Below, piece after piece: positions 32,231 through 42,537 of a DNA stretch of 64,000 bases; positions within the stretch are counted from its first letter, which is position 1, and the number at the start of each line of letters is the position of its first letter. Made by a program: the position numbers and the translations under genes. The DNA is taken from the NCBI GenBank assembly GCA_012845835.1, contig JABAKD010000004.1, forward strand, positions 6,863,765-6,927,764, in the 5' to 3' direction. The DNA is from Undaria pinnatifida. Its lineage: Eukaryota; Sar; Phaeophyceae; Laminariales; Alariaceae. The notes beneath the pieces were generated by a model. It had not been told where the DNA came from and ran no database searches. It was given only the letters and a program-made list of their open reading frames with translations.

Positions 32231-32976
32231 TGTGTAGCTATTTTAAAATGTATTCGTGCGGGAACCTTGTCAGGAAATAAGTTTTGCGCGTTTACTGTAC
32301 CATGCTCCACGGTAGAGGGGGGCCATTTTTACTGGCGCTTTTGGTCTTTCTGGGGCTCCTAACCTCATGAGGGGCTCTAGTTACACCTCTCTCGAACATG
32401 TTTTTGTGGAAAAGCCGAAGTGCTACCCGATGGCCAATCCCGTGACCTTGGTATAGAAGATGAAAATTACTCCGAAACATGACCAAATTCATTGACGATG
32501 TTGACTTAATGTTACGGAGTTGTGTCATATCTAGAGTAGTAGATACATGCAGGTACGCTCCTAAAACGATCCGAGTAGGACCAGATGTAATGTTTTGCTG
32601 CTACATGATTTGTGTCCCTTAGGTCTCAAGGTGTTCACCCGTCTTACGTGTGGCGGGGGATTTGATGTAATTCCCCGTCTCCATGCTGCCAGTTGGAGCC
32701 TTGACCTGTACCAAGGCTTGGGCTAAGAACGAGGAAATCTACGAGACGAAGCTATACAACACGAAGCTGTGCCTACCAGCACCGACACCTCCTGTGCCCT
32801 TGCCACTCGGCAGCGCTCTGACAGACGGCGTCGACATCAGGACGGTTAAGGAGCCCACGTTATTCCCACAGAACACGTTTCAGCCCAATAGCGTAACCTT
32901 TCGCAAAGCACGTGTGTCTGAAATCGTGCGCCTCCTAGTCACGTAACGAAATGTGTAACGGGTGATAACACACTTC
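32231..32976. other. No gene identified; one protein-like plus frame
   Basis: The 87-codon plus frame at 32683-32946 contains KNEEIYETKLYNTKLCLPAP and a Pro-rich segment. It has no recognised domain. Confidence 0.25.
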
Positions 32977-33027
32977 GACCAAGGCTATGGTATTGTAGTA
33001 CCATTGCAGTATCATACCCAGGAAGAC
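32977..33027 (+). mobile_element. Family A left-end fragment
   Basis: GACCAAGGCTATGGTATTGT and the following block match the A left end. The LINE relic begins right after. Confidence 0.6.
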
Positions 33028-34692
33028 GCGAGGAAACGGGTCCGTTCTGCTCCGGGCGGTCGTGATCAACGGCAAGCCTGGAAGGCGACCACTAAACAGC
33101 TGAAACGCACGCGGGCGGAAGCTGTACAGAGGTTCCTGAAAGCTTACGTTAGCCAATTCGAAGGGTGTATACGAGAAAGTGATCAATTTGGCTTCGACAC
33201 ACACATAAAGTGGAGATGTATGTGGAAGGGAAAAGGACGTGCAACTCGCTGTGCATGAAGGACGAGGAAGGTCGATTGCTGCGAGATAATGCCCTCATTC
33301 GCGAGCGGTGGGTGACGTGGTTTCACAAACAGCTCAACACCAAGTGGCCGACCCTTGACCCGAGCATCGTGGACGAGCTTAACCAGTGGCCCCCGTGCAG
33401 ACCACTGGACGATGTCCCGTCTAAGTAGGAAGTAGAGGAGGCGATCCGTGCGTTGGCAAACCGAACGGCGGTAGGGCCAGATGGTTTCCCGGCCGAGCTC
33501 TTAAAGGCTTTGGCGGAGACGAAGGATAATTCAACACTCTCGGAAAGTTCCACGATATAATCTTCTCTGTGTGGGTGGGAAGTGGCGTGCCGCAACAATG
33601 AAAATATGCAACGATTAAAGTGCTTCACAAGAAGAAAGATCGGACTGAGTGTGGCAATTATCGTGGCATCTCCCTCGTGGTTCACGCCGGCAAAGTAATC
33701 TTCAAAGTCATCGCGGATCGCCTCGGTGACTATTGCGGACGTGAGAATATTCTACCGGAGGAACAGTGTGGGTTCAGACCCCAACGCTCGATGGTTCACA
33801 TGTTGTTCGTAGCACGACGACTGCAGGAACTGGCGCGGAACAAGGACACCCCGCTTTATGGACCTCACTAAAGCATATGACTCCGGCGACCGAACCCTTC
33901 TGTGGGATGTCCTTGCTCGTTTTGGCGTGCCCCCAACAATGCTCCCCGTCATCCGCCAATTCCACAACGGCATGCAAGCATGCGTGCGGTTGGATGATGG
34001 AGAGTGCTCGGAAACGTTTGACGTGGGGCAAGCTCTGGATGCGTGCTCGCGCCCCTGCTGTTCAACATGTTTTCACGACGGTACTGCGTGTGGCCGACAA
34101 ACGCTTCCTCGATAATGCAGCCATCACGGACAACATGTTGCAGCTCCAACGAAACAAGGAGAAAGGCGGGAAGAAGGTCACTTCACGCGCAGGCAAAGTC
34201 GACGGGTGGAGAGGGAAGGAGGGGGAGGAGATGCAGAGACTGTGGGGTATGCTGCACACGGACGATGCGGGTATAGCATCGCGATCATGAGAAGGGCTGG
34301 AGAGGATACTGACTGTGAGCGTGACTGCATGCTCGGCGTTCGGGCGTACGGTCTCCGAGGCTAAAACAGAGATGATGTGCCTGCAAACCAAAGGCGGGCG
34401 GAAAGTGTCGTTCACAATCACTGCAGCCGGCCAGGCGTACAAACAAACAATCGAGTTTGTGTACTTGGGCGGGGCTATCACCGCAGACAGAGACTTTAGC
34501 ATTGAAATAACGCGGCGTCTCCAGAGGACCTGGGCGTACTTCCAGCGGTACAAGATAGAAATATATGATCGCCCGGGAGTGCGCTTACGGTTTAAGGTGC
34601 GGTTGCTGAAAGCCGAGGTGGTCGAGACACTAATTTACGGTCGCATGACGTGGAGCCTGAACAAGCCTGACTATGATAGGCTACGGCGGGTT
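33028..34692 (+). pseudogene. Non-LTR retrotransposon (LINE) reverse transcriptase relic
   Basis: A frame-broken reverse transcriptase. In order: a linker region (AVQRFLKAYVSQFEG), ALIRERWVTWFHKQLN, then in the same frame after a TAG stop at 33426-33428 a segment with AVGPDGFPAELLKAL. Next come [20 protein letters not shown] and [11 protein letters not shown], then after a frameshift [18 protein letters not shown] and [18 protein letters not shown]. After another frameshift, GMLHTDDAGIASRS stands where YADD is normal, so the two catalytic Asp remain but Tyr-Ala has changed. The C-terminal part follows a TGA at 34288 (TVSEAKTEMMCLQ, FVYLGGAITADRDF). At least two stops and several frameshifts make it non-functional. 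No endonuclease domain was seen adjacent to it. It ends abruptly before the usual C-terminus. Confidence 0.92.
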
Positions 34693-34806
34693 CACCTCTA
34701 TGATAGGCTACGACATCATACGGTAGAGGTGCAACATCTTTTACCTAGAGCTCCTCGCAGTTGAGGAGCTCTACACCTCATATAAAAATACATGCACATA
34801 TATATA
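34693..34806. repeat. Short inverted B-terminus remnant
   Basis: CACCTCTATGATAGGCTACG and CATACGGTAGAGGTGCAACA look like two opposed B termini with almost nothing between them. They are followed by the palindrome GAGCTCCTCGCAGTTGAGGAGCTC-like block. Confidence 0.4.
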
Positions 34807-35087
34807 GACAAACGCTACAGCAGGGGTGGGGGGGGTACTTGCTTTTTCACTATCGGATCTAAGCCACTGGCACGAGTGACTCTGTACCTCTTGTACCCAA
34901 GCACGGTAGGTGGCTAGTTTGGCGCAGGTGTAGCTAGCCACACTATTGGAGATGCATATCAAAATATTTATACAGCACGAAAGCCAATGGCCGCAAGAAA
35001 CAGGGCGGTCACTCTCGCGAGTAAGTGACCCCTAGTCGATGCAAAAAAAGGCCCCTAAAAAGGGACCCCCCTACCGTAACCTTGGTC
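34807..35087 (+). mobile_element. Family A MITE
   Basis: Left end GACAAACGCTACAGCAGGGG, right end CCCCCTACCGTAACCTTGGTC (its last 20 bp match). Landmarks GGCACGAGTGACTCTGTACC and GTCACTCTCGCGAGTAAGTG. Flanks TATA/TAAT are similar. Confidence 0.8.
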
Positions 35088-35934
35088 TAATGTATATATA
35101 TAGATAGATGTATATATATATGTATATTTTTTTGAAAACCGAAATTGCGCTCCGATAAACATACCCGTGACCGGAGTACACAGAAAACAAACATACCTGG
35201 TATTGGGGTTTTCTTTAATGGATGGCATTCCGACGAATTCTGTTTAAGAAGCTTGGTCGTTCGGAACCAAAAGTGGTGTTCCGACGATTTCTGCATAAGA
35301 AACATGGTGTCGTTCTGAAGACAAAAAACATGCGAAAAATGTCAGACCTCTACCGTGACACGCGTCTATCTGAACACACGGTTGAAAATGCCCAACTCCT
35401 ATCGTATCGCGTGCCCAACACCGAGAGGAGTGGCTCACCGTGGTGGGAGATGGCAGCGTGCGATGGATCCTTCCCGGCGATGTGGTGTTGATGTGACCCG
35501 GTGTGATGCGACACGACGCGACGGGGCGCAATGCGAAGTGGTAAGACTGAATGCCATAGTCAGCACACGGGATGATGCGGGGCGATGCCGCACGACAAGG
35601 GGAGATCGTTGTTAGATATAGGCCATACCTACTGCGTCAGCTTCGACTGCATAGCTCAGTGTGCCCTTGGTGTATCTCTAACCCAAACAGAACAATCACG
35701 GCTACGTCTGACGGTTAAGCTCCCGACATTGGAACTCTATATGTGGGGCGATGTGGTACTATGATCATGAGGTGCGAGGTGGTTTAGACGCGACGCGCAG
35801 TGACCTGATACCCGATGTCGACGCACCGAAAGACGCATGCTACGATAGCGGTGCAACTCTCTACTTGACTATGGCTAGTCGCTTGAGCAGAGCTCTGTCT
35901 ATGACCCAGAAAATGGCTTCGATACGATACACGA
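35088..35934. other. No gene recognised; GATGCG-type low-complexity stretch
   Basis: 35480-35600 is rich in diverged GATGCGACACGACG-like units. A B-terminus GACGCATGCTACGATAGCGG occurs near 35831 without a full element. Confidence 0.4.
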
Positions 35935-36225
35935 CACGATACATAGAGGCAACACGTTTCGGCTAAAACCGTTTCTGAATGCCGGTGCTCCTTAACCCTC
36001 CATAACCCTCCCCAACCAAAAATCTTCGGAGCCACTTAATCCTTGTTCCGCAGATTAGGTTTTGAAATACGTACGCCATGGGGTTCTTCATCCGGGTTCA
36101 CCTTTTCCATTTTTTCTTCAAAAACATCGGTTTTTGGCTGGGGAACAGAGCTCCTCCTCATCATCGTTGGAACGTCGAAAAAAAAACGTATTGAAAGCTG
36201 CACATCATCCATGCAACCCGATGCA
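35935..36225 (+). mobile_element. Family B MITE, degraded
   Basis: ATAGAGGCAACACGTTTCGG, CCGTTTCTGAATGCCGGTGC, ATACGTACGCCATGGGGTT and TCATCCGGGTTCACC follow the B order. Termini are poor. Confidence 0.5.
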
Positions 36226-37219
36226 TATCCTACGATAGAGCATGGTCCGGATATCTAACACCTACGTCTGGCTTGGACGCTTTACTCGGGAGGAGCCCTA
36301 GCTTTGCTTGACCCAGAAACTGGATATTGGACTGATGAGACGAAAATTTCACACAACCCGACGAACGACCTTTCCGCTCCGGAAAACTTCCACCTATACT
36401 TATGTGAGGCGTTAGGCTGCAGGATCTCTGTATAGAGGGACACAGAGAACTTGTCTTTGAGAATATTGTCCATGCAGCCCGATGAGCAGTCGCATGGCCC
36501 CGATTTCTAACAAAGACCAGCGGGTATATCGCAACCACGCTATGTGGGTAGTTCTCCAAGTAGAAGAGCCTCGTCAGCCCTTATCCGTGTTCGGCCTATG
36601 ACACGTGCTACTACGTCAGAAGTTTGCCATTAGTTTTCCTCCAAGGTTCTTGCCTTGAGGAGCTCTGTACCTCACCTAAACTGTGTTTTTTTTTCCATCA
36701 CACACTGAACGTGCAGTCCGATGACCACACCCGTGGCCCAGTTAGTCTATATACAAAATGATCGTTTCGCAAGATAATATACAATGCAATTAAGACGATT
36801 TTGGGTTGAAGGACCCCCGTCGTCCAGAATAATGCGAATGGCCTAGATAGCGCTACCTCCGTCGTAGCCCGCGTCCTATAGTCTCCTTGTTCGACTAGAC
36901 GTACCACATCCTATCGTGGACGGTGTCACAGCTTGCGTAGCGGAGCGTTTAATACCCACAGCGGCACGCTTTGGAGAGGGCGTCGAAGGTTACACCAAGA
37001 CTACGATGAAGGAAGTACTCTCCTCTTCACAGCTGAGTTTGGGACACTAAACGGAGTGACTGTGCACCTTGCTGTGCCAAAACATATTCCAAGGCGAATC
37101 GTTTGGCGTAATCATTTCAAGGCGGGGGGGTCCTCTCGAAAACGTAACCAACCGGAAGCTTAAGACCGCACAAAAACACGGGGGCATTTCGCGTGAGGGA
37201 GCCCGAGACACTGAAGCAA
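36226..37219. other. No gene recognised; B-like blocks
   Basis: Reversed B-like blocks occur at 36600-36880 (GATTTTGGGTTGAAGGACCC, GCTACCTCCGTCGTAGCCCG). No complete element or gene. Confidence 0.35.
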
Positions 37220-37493
37220 TACCAAGGCTGGGGTATGTTGAGCCGATTGCCTCACTACTGGGTGTGAGCCGCTTTCGCGAGTGACGCTGTACATGGCTGA
37301 CGAAATACGTTCGGGCGATGGTTTTGGCGCAAAGTGCAGCTAATCATTCCATTGCGCGGATGTGTATCGCAAAATTAGAGCTAGCGAGAAAGCTAAGACC
37401 GCCAAGGAGCAGGGGGCGCACTCGCGCGCGTGGCCCAGAACCACTGGAAGAACAGGCCCCGAAACGCTGACCTCCTTGCCGTAGCCTGGGGTG
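37220..37493 (+). mobile_element. Family A MITE
   Basis: Left end TACCAAGGCTGGGGTATG, right end CCTTGCCGTAGCCTGGGG. Landmarks CGCTTTCGCGAGTGACGCTG and GCACTCGCGCGCGTGGCC. Confidence 0.75.
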
Positions 37494-37796
37494 AAAGAAG
37501 AGGCCCCAAACACGGGACCCCCTCCCACCGTAGCTACGGCCGGTATGCTAACCTATTGGGACACTCCGTAGGGTATTCATGTGGCAATCAACACATACAT
37601 GTGCAAGATTTGCAGAGGCAAAAATGAGGCGAGTTATACCCCGGAACAATACGATCAGGTGCTGTTGGTTAACGCCTGTCTGACAATTCTGCTGGAATTT
37701 TTTTTCAATGTATCAGACTATGAGTTTGATAAAGAGCTTTCGTTAATTCCTGGTACCTGGTAGTTTTCATTCGTGACGTGAAGTTTCTACTGTAGT

Positions 37797-37991
37797 CTAT
37801 CTTTTGGGACTGTGCATCCGGTTGCTAGTACAATTTAAAATCAAATTTGTGGCTGGGCGTAGGTGTGAGGATCCTGAAGGGCATGATATGCCCGCTCTCT
37901 TCTGCAGAATGGCCCTGATGCTCCTTCGCTCTATGGTGGATCTAAGGCGGCAAATATTTCGACAGGCCGTGCAGATCAAGCGTTTATCGTG
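37797..37991 (-). CDS. Possible C-terminal exon of the Rieske gene
   Basis: On the minus strand a (CCA)n-rich pyrimidine stretch ends in ATCAG. The open frame then begins HDKRLICTACRNICRLRSTI and runs to TAG at 37797. Pheophorbide-a-oxygenase relatives carry a C-x-x-C pair after a His near the C-terminus, which this resembles (CTAC). The phase (0) fits a preceding CAG| exon such as 41107-40966. At least one connecting exon would be missing, so this is a suggestion only. Confidence 0.3.
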   Translation of the reverse strand, partial: HDKRLICTACRNICRLRSTIERRSIRAILQKRAGISCPSGSSHLRPATNLILNCTSNRMHSPKR

Positions 37992-38002
37992 CTGATGGTG
38001 AT

Positions 38003-38037
38003 GATGATGGTGGTGGTGGTGGTGGTGGTGGTTGTAT
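38003..38037. repeat. GTG/GAT trinucleotide repeat
   Basis: About 12 triplets. It reads poly-His on the minus strand and lies just upstream of the candidate exon at 37991. Confidence 0.9.
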
Positions 38038-38092
38038 ATATACACTACGCGTAGCGTGTACCAGCTCGTAGCTGGGGTATACGCTTACATAG

Positions 38093-38361
38093 GACCAAGG
38101 CTACGGTAGGGGGGGTACCCCCATTTTCACTGGTGTGTTTGAGCCACTCGCACGAGTAGCTCCGCACCCTACCAATGAAGATGGTTCAGGAACTTGGTTT
38201 GCCGCAGCTTAGATCACCTTTGCATTGCGGATTGATTTCGTTAATCGAAAACATAAAAAAAACGTAAGATTGCATAGGAACAAAGGGGTTACTCGCGCGA
38301 GTGACCCCTAGCCACTGAAATAAAAGGCCCAATAGGGGACCCCCCTACCGTAGCCTGGGTC
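38093..38361 (+). mobile_element. Family A MITE, near-consensus, perfect target duplication
   Basis: 269 bp, starts GACCAAGGCTACGGTAGGGG and ends CCCCTACCGTAGCCTGGGTC. Flanked by ATAG at 38089-38092 and 38362-38365. It has the same length as the copy at 59726-59994 and very few differences from it, suggesting recent activity. Confidence 0.95.
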
Positions 38362-39696
38362 ATAGGCTCGCCTTCGGAAGACCCGACAAGACACAGTGCA
38401 TGTGAATCGAAAGGCTACACGCAGGCCACGGTTACGTGAAGCTGTAGAACAATTGTGAATGAAAGAATAGGAGACGATGGTCGGCGACCCCAAGCCCATG
38501 TCGATTGATTGAATATTTCAGCAGATTAAAGCTGATGGTGAGCAATAATGGAGGGACCACGTGAGGGTGGTGCGCCTATTCGCTGCTCGTAGCTCCAAAA
38601 CCAAAAGACCTTCAGAATCCGGTACGAATTAGAGGGAAGGACCCTCGCAATGGACCCTCGATCAGCGGTATCGGCCGACATATTATCAGGGTACGAACAT
38701 GAGGTGATCCTCTGGATGTAGCCTGTGTTGTTACTTCAAGCAACATCTAATTGGCTTATGACCCCATGCACCGGTCCCGGAGGGTTACCGAAGACTGTCT
38801 CTCTCAACGTTTACAAGTACTTACTACATGTACCAGGTATGGGATATGATTTACACCTGGATATTATACATCCCAGATAAAGTCTGCTGAGGCTTCTGTG
38901 CGTTAAATGCTGCATCGATAAACGACAACCAGCCGATTGAAACCTTTCTGCCGAACGAACAACTCGCAATGTAGTCTATACCAGACGAGATTTAGTGTTA
39001 CCTATTTACGACAAAGATGGTTACTGACAACTACCGTCTCTAATTGTGGTCGTGGTGGTGATAGTCGTAGTGGTGGGGACAGTGGTGTTGGTGGTGGTGT
39101 TGGTGGTGGTGTTGGTGGTGGTAGTATAGTTGTTGGCGCTTGGTCGTCAACAACGCAACTTTGAAACTTGGCTATAGACGACGCAGAGCGGCCCCTGGGG
39201 GGGCCGCACGCCAACTGCTCATGGCAACGGCATCGACCAACAACGTTGGAGAGAAGACGGAAATTCATGTTTTTGCCGGCGTTACCGCTGTTACTGCGAT
39301 TTCACTCAAAGGACCACCCGCATATGGCAATCTATAACACACCCTGTCCGACAACGTCCATGCCGATTTTCTCCACTAGCGGTAGAGTATCAACACCGAG
39401 TGATGCCTGCATGGGAACATGATGTCGACAACAGAATGTCTTTCGAAAGCCGCCGTTTTCGGTGTGCTTGTGCCCCCCCCCCCCCCGGCCGTTCGTTTTG
39501 TATTTTTTTGGCGGCTACCGTCATGGTTATCGAGTTTAATCAGGTTGTGCGGGGTAGAGAACCCTAACTCCGCACAGGGGAATGTTCGCATCACGTAGTG
39601 TGAATATGGTAAGGCACCCACGAGGCAGTTACTTACATTGTAAGTACCCATTCATGTCTGTAGAGTGGCCACACCAGAAAACCAAGTAACTCATTG
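38362..39696. other. No gene recognised (probably intron of the Rieske gene)
   Basis: Contains a GGTGGTGTT-type repeat at 39050-39125 and a C run at 39472-39486. I searched both strands for the missing Rieske-gene exon and did not find it. Confidence 0.4.
39050..39125. repeat. GGTGGTGTT / GGTGGTGTA short tandem repeat
   Basis: About eight interrupted 9-12 bp units. It reads as poly-Pro/Thr on the minus strand. Confidence 0.85.
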
Positions 39697-39944
39697 GACT
39701 GATTCTACGATAGACCCCCCAAAAACCAGCGAGTTTCTTTAACGAACGTTTCATCGCTACTCGACACGGGGACGGATCATACGAAAAATACAATCCCCAC
39801 ATAGTTTCTTGTAGGCAAAGGACTACCGAAGGATCGCGTCGGGGGGGCAAGGTGCACCTTTTTTCAGGAGATACGGCCGGGAGCTGGTTTCGAAACCGAC
39901 GATTTCGTGAAAAAAATGTTGGGGGTGCCACCGTAGAACGACTC
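39697..39944 (+). mobile_element. Family F MITE with perfect target duplication
   Basis: Left end GACTGATTCTACGATAGACC, right end GTGCCACCGTAGAACGACTC, 248 bp. Flanked by ATTG at 39693-39696 and 39945-39948. Interior contains ATCGCTACTCGACACGG and GAAACCGACGATTTCGTG. Confidence 0.92.
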
Positions 39945-40004
39945 ATTGGCGATGTCATCCATGTGCAAGAAAGTAGGCACAAGGTGCCGAAGTCCCTCTT
40001 TTGT

Positions 40005-40205
40005 GCGATTCTTGGAAGGATGCAGTTCATTTCGTGCGACTCGTTGAACACCTCACGGCGCTTCACACTTGGCGTAATCAATGCCTGCCTGGATGGTCAA
40101 AACCCGACGTGCTCGGTCCCGGCGTAGTAGGGACGCGAGGGCCTATGGTCATACGACTACGTCCATGAACAAACTTAGTACACCCTTCCCCCCGGCCGGG
40201 TTTTG
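40005..40205 (+). repeat. Dispersed repeat family E, copy 2
   Basis: AACACCTCACGGCGCTTCAC, AACCCGACGTGCTCGG, GCGAGGGCCTATGGTC and TAGTACACCC in the family order. Confidence 0.65.
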
Positions 40206-40653
40206 GAAGAAGTTTGTTGTGAAATCACCCCAGGGTGTGAGTTCTTGACTGCCATGTTCGACATTGCTTCAAAACGACAAAAATACGTCTCTATGTCGGC
40301 GGCCTCTAGTGATCAGAGCCCACGATATACGCCAAGGGCATATGGCCATGTGCTGCGACGGAGGTTAACTATTTTCCTTCTAACGGCGGTCACTTGAGGA
40401 CTTCTGTGCTTTCACCCACTAACGTATTTCGATGAACCAATCGACAAAAGTGCACAGCCGACGAACAAACCCATGCCTTGGTATGTACAAAAATGATATT
40501 CGTGGTGAAAAACAAGAATGGCGCGAATAAACCCATGCCTTTGTGTGTACAAACATGATATTCGTGTTGAATAACGAGAATGGCATGCCCCAACGATTTT
40601 TTTCGGTTAGTGGGCCTTGTCATTACCAAAACTTAAATGTTGAGTATAGATTA
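40206..40653. other. Small duplicated block, no gene
   Basis: AACCCATGCCTTGGTATGTA near 40469 and AACCCATGCCTTTGTGTGTA near 40529 define a 60-bp two-unit repeat that resembles reversed B interior. Confidence 0.5.
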
Positions 40654-40920
40654 GACCAAGGGTAAGGTAGGCGGGGTATCCCCCTGTTTCACTCCTCTTG
40701 GTTTGAGCCACTCGCAGGAGTGACTCTTCAAATGCACTGAAACCAAAAATGTAGGTAGTTTGTTACACAGCGTAGCTAACCCGTCCAATGTACGGATTCA
40801 TATCGCAAAATTCAAACGGCGCGAAAGCTGCAAAGTACATGGGGCTCACTCGCGCGAGGGATCAAAAGCCACTGCAAAATAATCGTCCGAAAGCGACCCT
40901 CGTACGTTGTGGCCTTGGCC
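40654..40920 (+). mobile_element. Family A MITE
   Basis: Left end GACCAAGGGTAAGGTAGGCG, right end CGTTGTGGCCTTGGCC. Landmarks CCACTCGCAGGAGTGACTCT and GCTCACTCGCGCGAGGGATC. Confidence 0.82.
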
Positions 40921-40965
40921 AGTGCTAGCACCTATACCGTGGCACGCTTTGAAAAATCGATATAC

Positions 40966-41107
40966 CTGGCGTCCTCCTGTCTTTACTGACCATATCTTGG
41001 TCCTCATTTCAAGAATGTGTTCCACCAATACAACATGCTGATCCATTGCACCACGCAGGGCGGGTAGGTTTCCGGTAGAGAAGCCCGAAGAAAAACGGAA
41101 GTCCAGC
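40966..41107 (-). CDS. Probable downstream exon of the Rieske gene
   Basis: On the minus strand CGCCTTTTAG precedes a 142-nt segment (one base plus 47 codons) and a CAG|GTATAT donor follows. It encodes LDFRFSSGFSTGNLPALRGA and MDQHVVLVEHILEMRTK. The MDQHVV...E stretch resembles the LDQD...E segment in the C-terminal half of pheophorbide-a-oxygenase-like proteins. It starts in phase 1 whereas the exon at 41671-41480 ends in phase 0, so an exon (expected to carry the mononuclear iron site) would lie between them and was not found. Confidence 0.45.
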
Positions 41108-41479
41108 CTAAAAGGCGTACCTACCATAGTAGTGCACGCCCGATTCAGGAGATCTCGGAACTAGCAAATCTTTTCACTACCTCCGCTCTTGTCTCAGGTC
41201 CGGTACCATGTAGACCGAAAAATTGGAGTCACAAACACGTGGGGTTTTACTTCATTTTGGTATGGCAGTATCATTGGACGAGGTGCAGAAACTAAAAAAT
41301 ATAGCTCGTGTTTCTCGGCTGTTTCTCGTGTTTTGCGCTTGTGGTCTTAGACGCTTGTGGGTTTAGAGCACCCCGCCGCCTACGTCCAGGGAAGCAAAAC
41401 TTTTTCGGGGCGTCGAAACCATTATTACGGTTACTCCGGGATCCACTGAAGCTCGCGCGCAGACCACGTTCAAACTCAC

Positions 41480-41671
41480 CATAACATTTTCCAGGAAGGT
41501 TTCCCACGAGTAAGGAAGATCTCTCTGGTAGAAAGGACAGGCAGTTACTCTTCCCGACTCGAGGCCCTCGGTGTCACCAAGTTCTGGAATCAGTGGCAAT
41601 GGGCTGAGGGCGCTTTCGAGTCCAGAATCTTGACCGTTCTCCCCCCACACCCAGATGAGTCCTTGCACCAC
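41480..41671 (-). CDS. Rieske oxygenase gene, exon 4 of those identified
   Basis: 192 nt, exactly 64 codons, phase 0 at both ends. Acceptor TTTTGTTTGCAG, donor ATG|GTGAGT. It encodes VVQGLIWVWGENG, then an acidic variable stretch, then YQRDLPYSWETFLENVM. In the pheophorbide-a-oxygenase/TIC55/PTC52 group the Rieske domain is followed by a GLLWVW segment and then RDLPY.W...EN.(M/L)D, immediately before the mononuclear iron ligands. This exon therefore stops just before the catalytic iron site. Intron 3 upstream (41672-42416) contains a family F element. Confidence 0.9.
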
Positions 41672-41789
41672 CTGCAAACAAAACGCGCGCGAGGTTTGGT
41701 CGTGACAACAACGGTGAGCGCGGGAGTGTTCCGAGTCTTCCCACGCTACGGGGGTGCTGCAGATTGTATGAAAGTTCTGAGCTCCTAAC

Positions 41790-42039
41790 GACTGCTTCTA
41801 CGATGCCTCCGCCCAAACCCAACGGGTTTTTTTTAACAAACGGTTCATGGCTTCTCGACACAACGAAGGACACTATGGAACTAAAAATATCCTAACAATT
41901 TCTTGTGTGCAAAGGTCTAACGATGGACGACGTCGGGGTCTCGAGGGACACCGTAGTTCAGGAGATACGATCCGGGATCTGGTTTTGAAATCGACGATTC
42001 AGTGGAGGGAAGTTTGAGGGCGCTACCGTAGAACCACTC
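41790..42039 (+). mobile_element. Family F MITE in intron 3 of the Rieske gene
   Basis: Left end GACTGCTTCTACGATGCCTC, right end GCTACCGTAGAACCACTC, 250 bp. Flanked by TAAC at 41786-41789 and 42040-42043. It lies wholly inside the 745-bp intron between exons 42537-42417 and 41671-41480. Confidence 0.92.
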
Positions 42040-42416
42040 TAACACGAGGAGCAAGCTCAACGTCTCACCGTACATGCGAATTCGAAAACTCTCGTTCACG
42101 AAACCCGACCACCACTGCGATAAGACGAGCCCATACTATCCGATAGGTCCGCATTTTGCGTAGAGCTCAACTCCGGACAGAAACGGCTTGGCTCGGAAAA
42201 AGGCTGCAACCCGTACCGTGTGGGAAGACCTTGCCCCTTACGGTAGGCTTTGTCACCCACCTGTTCCCACGATGTTGGACTAACCCCTTTAAAACTGGAT
42301 AGCCATTTCTGGGGACTAAATTACTTGGAATTTGTATCTCATAAAGGGGTGTTGCGGCTTTGAAGAACCCCCCGCCATTAAAAATATACCATGGCTACCC
42401 TCTGCGCCACCTTCAC

Positions 42417-42537
42417 CTGGGTGGGATAGACCTTCGGGCACGCGGCGACCTGTGCCGAGTCCCTCCCGTTGTTCTCGCTCTGAGGTATGTGAGAACAACT
42501 GCCGTCACTGTCGAAGCGCCACCCGTGGTACGCACAC
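42417..42537 (-). CDS. Rieske oxygenase gene, exon 3: second half of the [2Fe-2S] site
   Basis: 121 nt: one base completing a codon plus 40 codons. Acceptor GGCGCATCGCAG, donor CAG|GTGAAG. It encodes CAYHGWRFDSDGSCSHIPQ, then a short linker, then AACPKVYPTQ. CAYH supplies the second Cys-x-x-His pair of the Rieske cluster, and HGWRF...G.C..IPQ is diagnostic for the pheophorbide-a-oxygenase-like group. The exon joins the previous one in phase 2 to make the codon TC|G (Ser), giving GSLS-CAYHGW without a gap. Confidence 0.95.

Noticed and set aside
37797-38045. Poly-His N-terminus of the frame at 38045-37797
   Set aside because: The His run is the GTG/GAT microsatellite and more likely lies in an intron before the acceptor at 37992.
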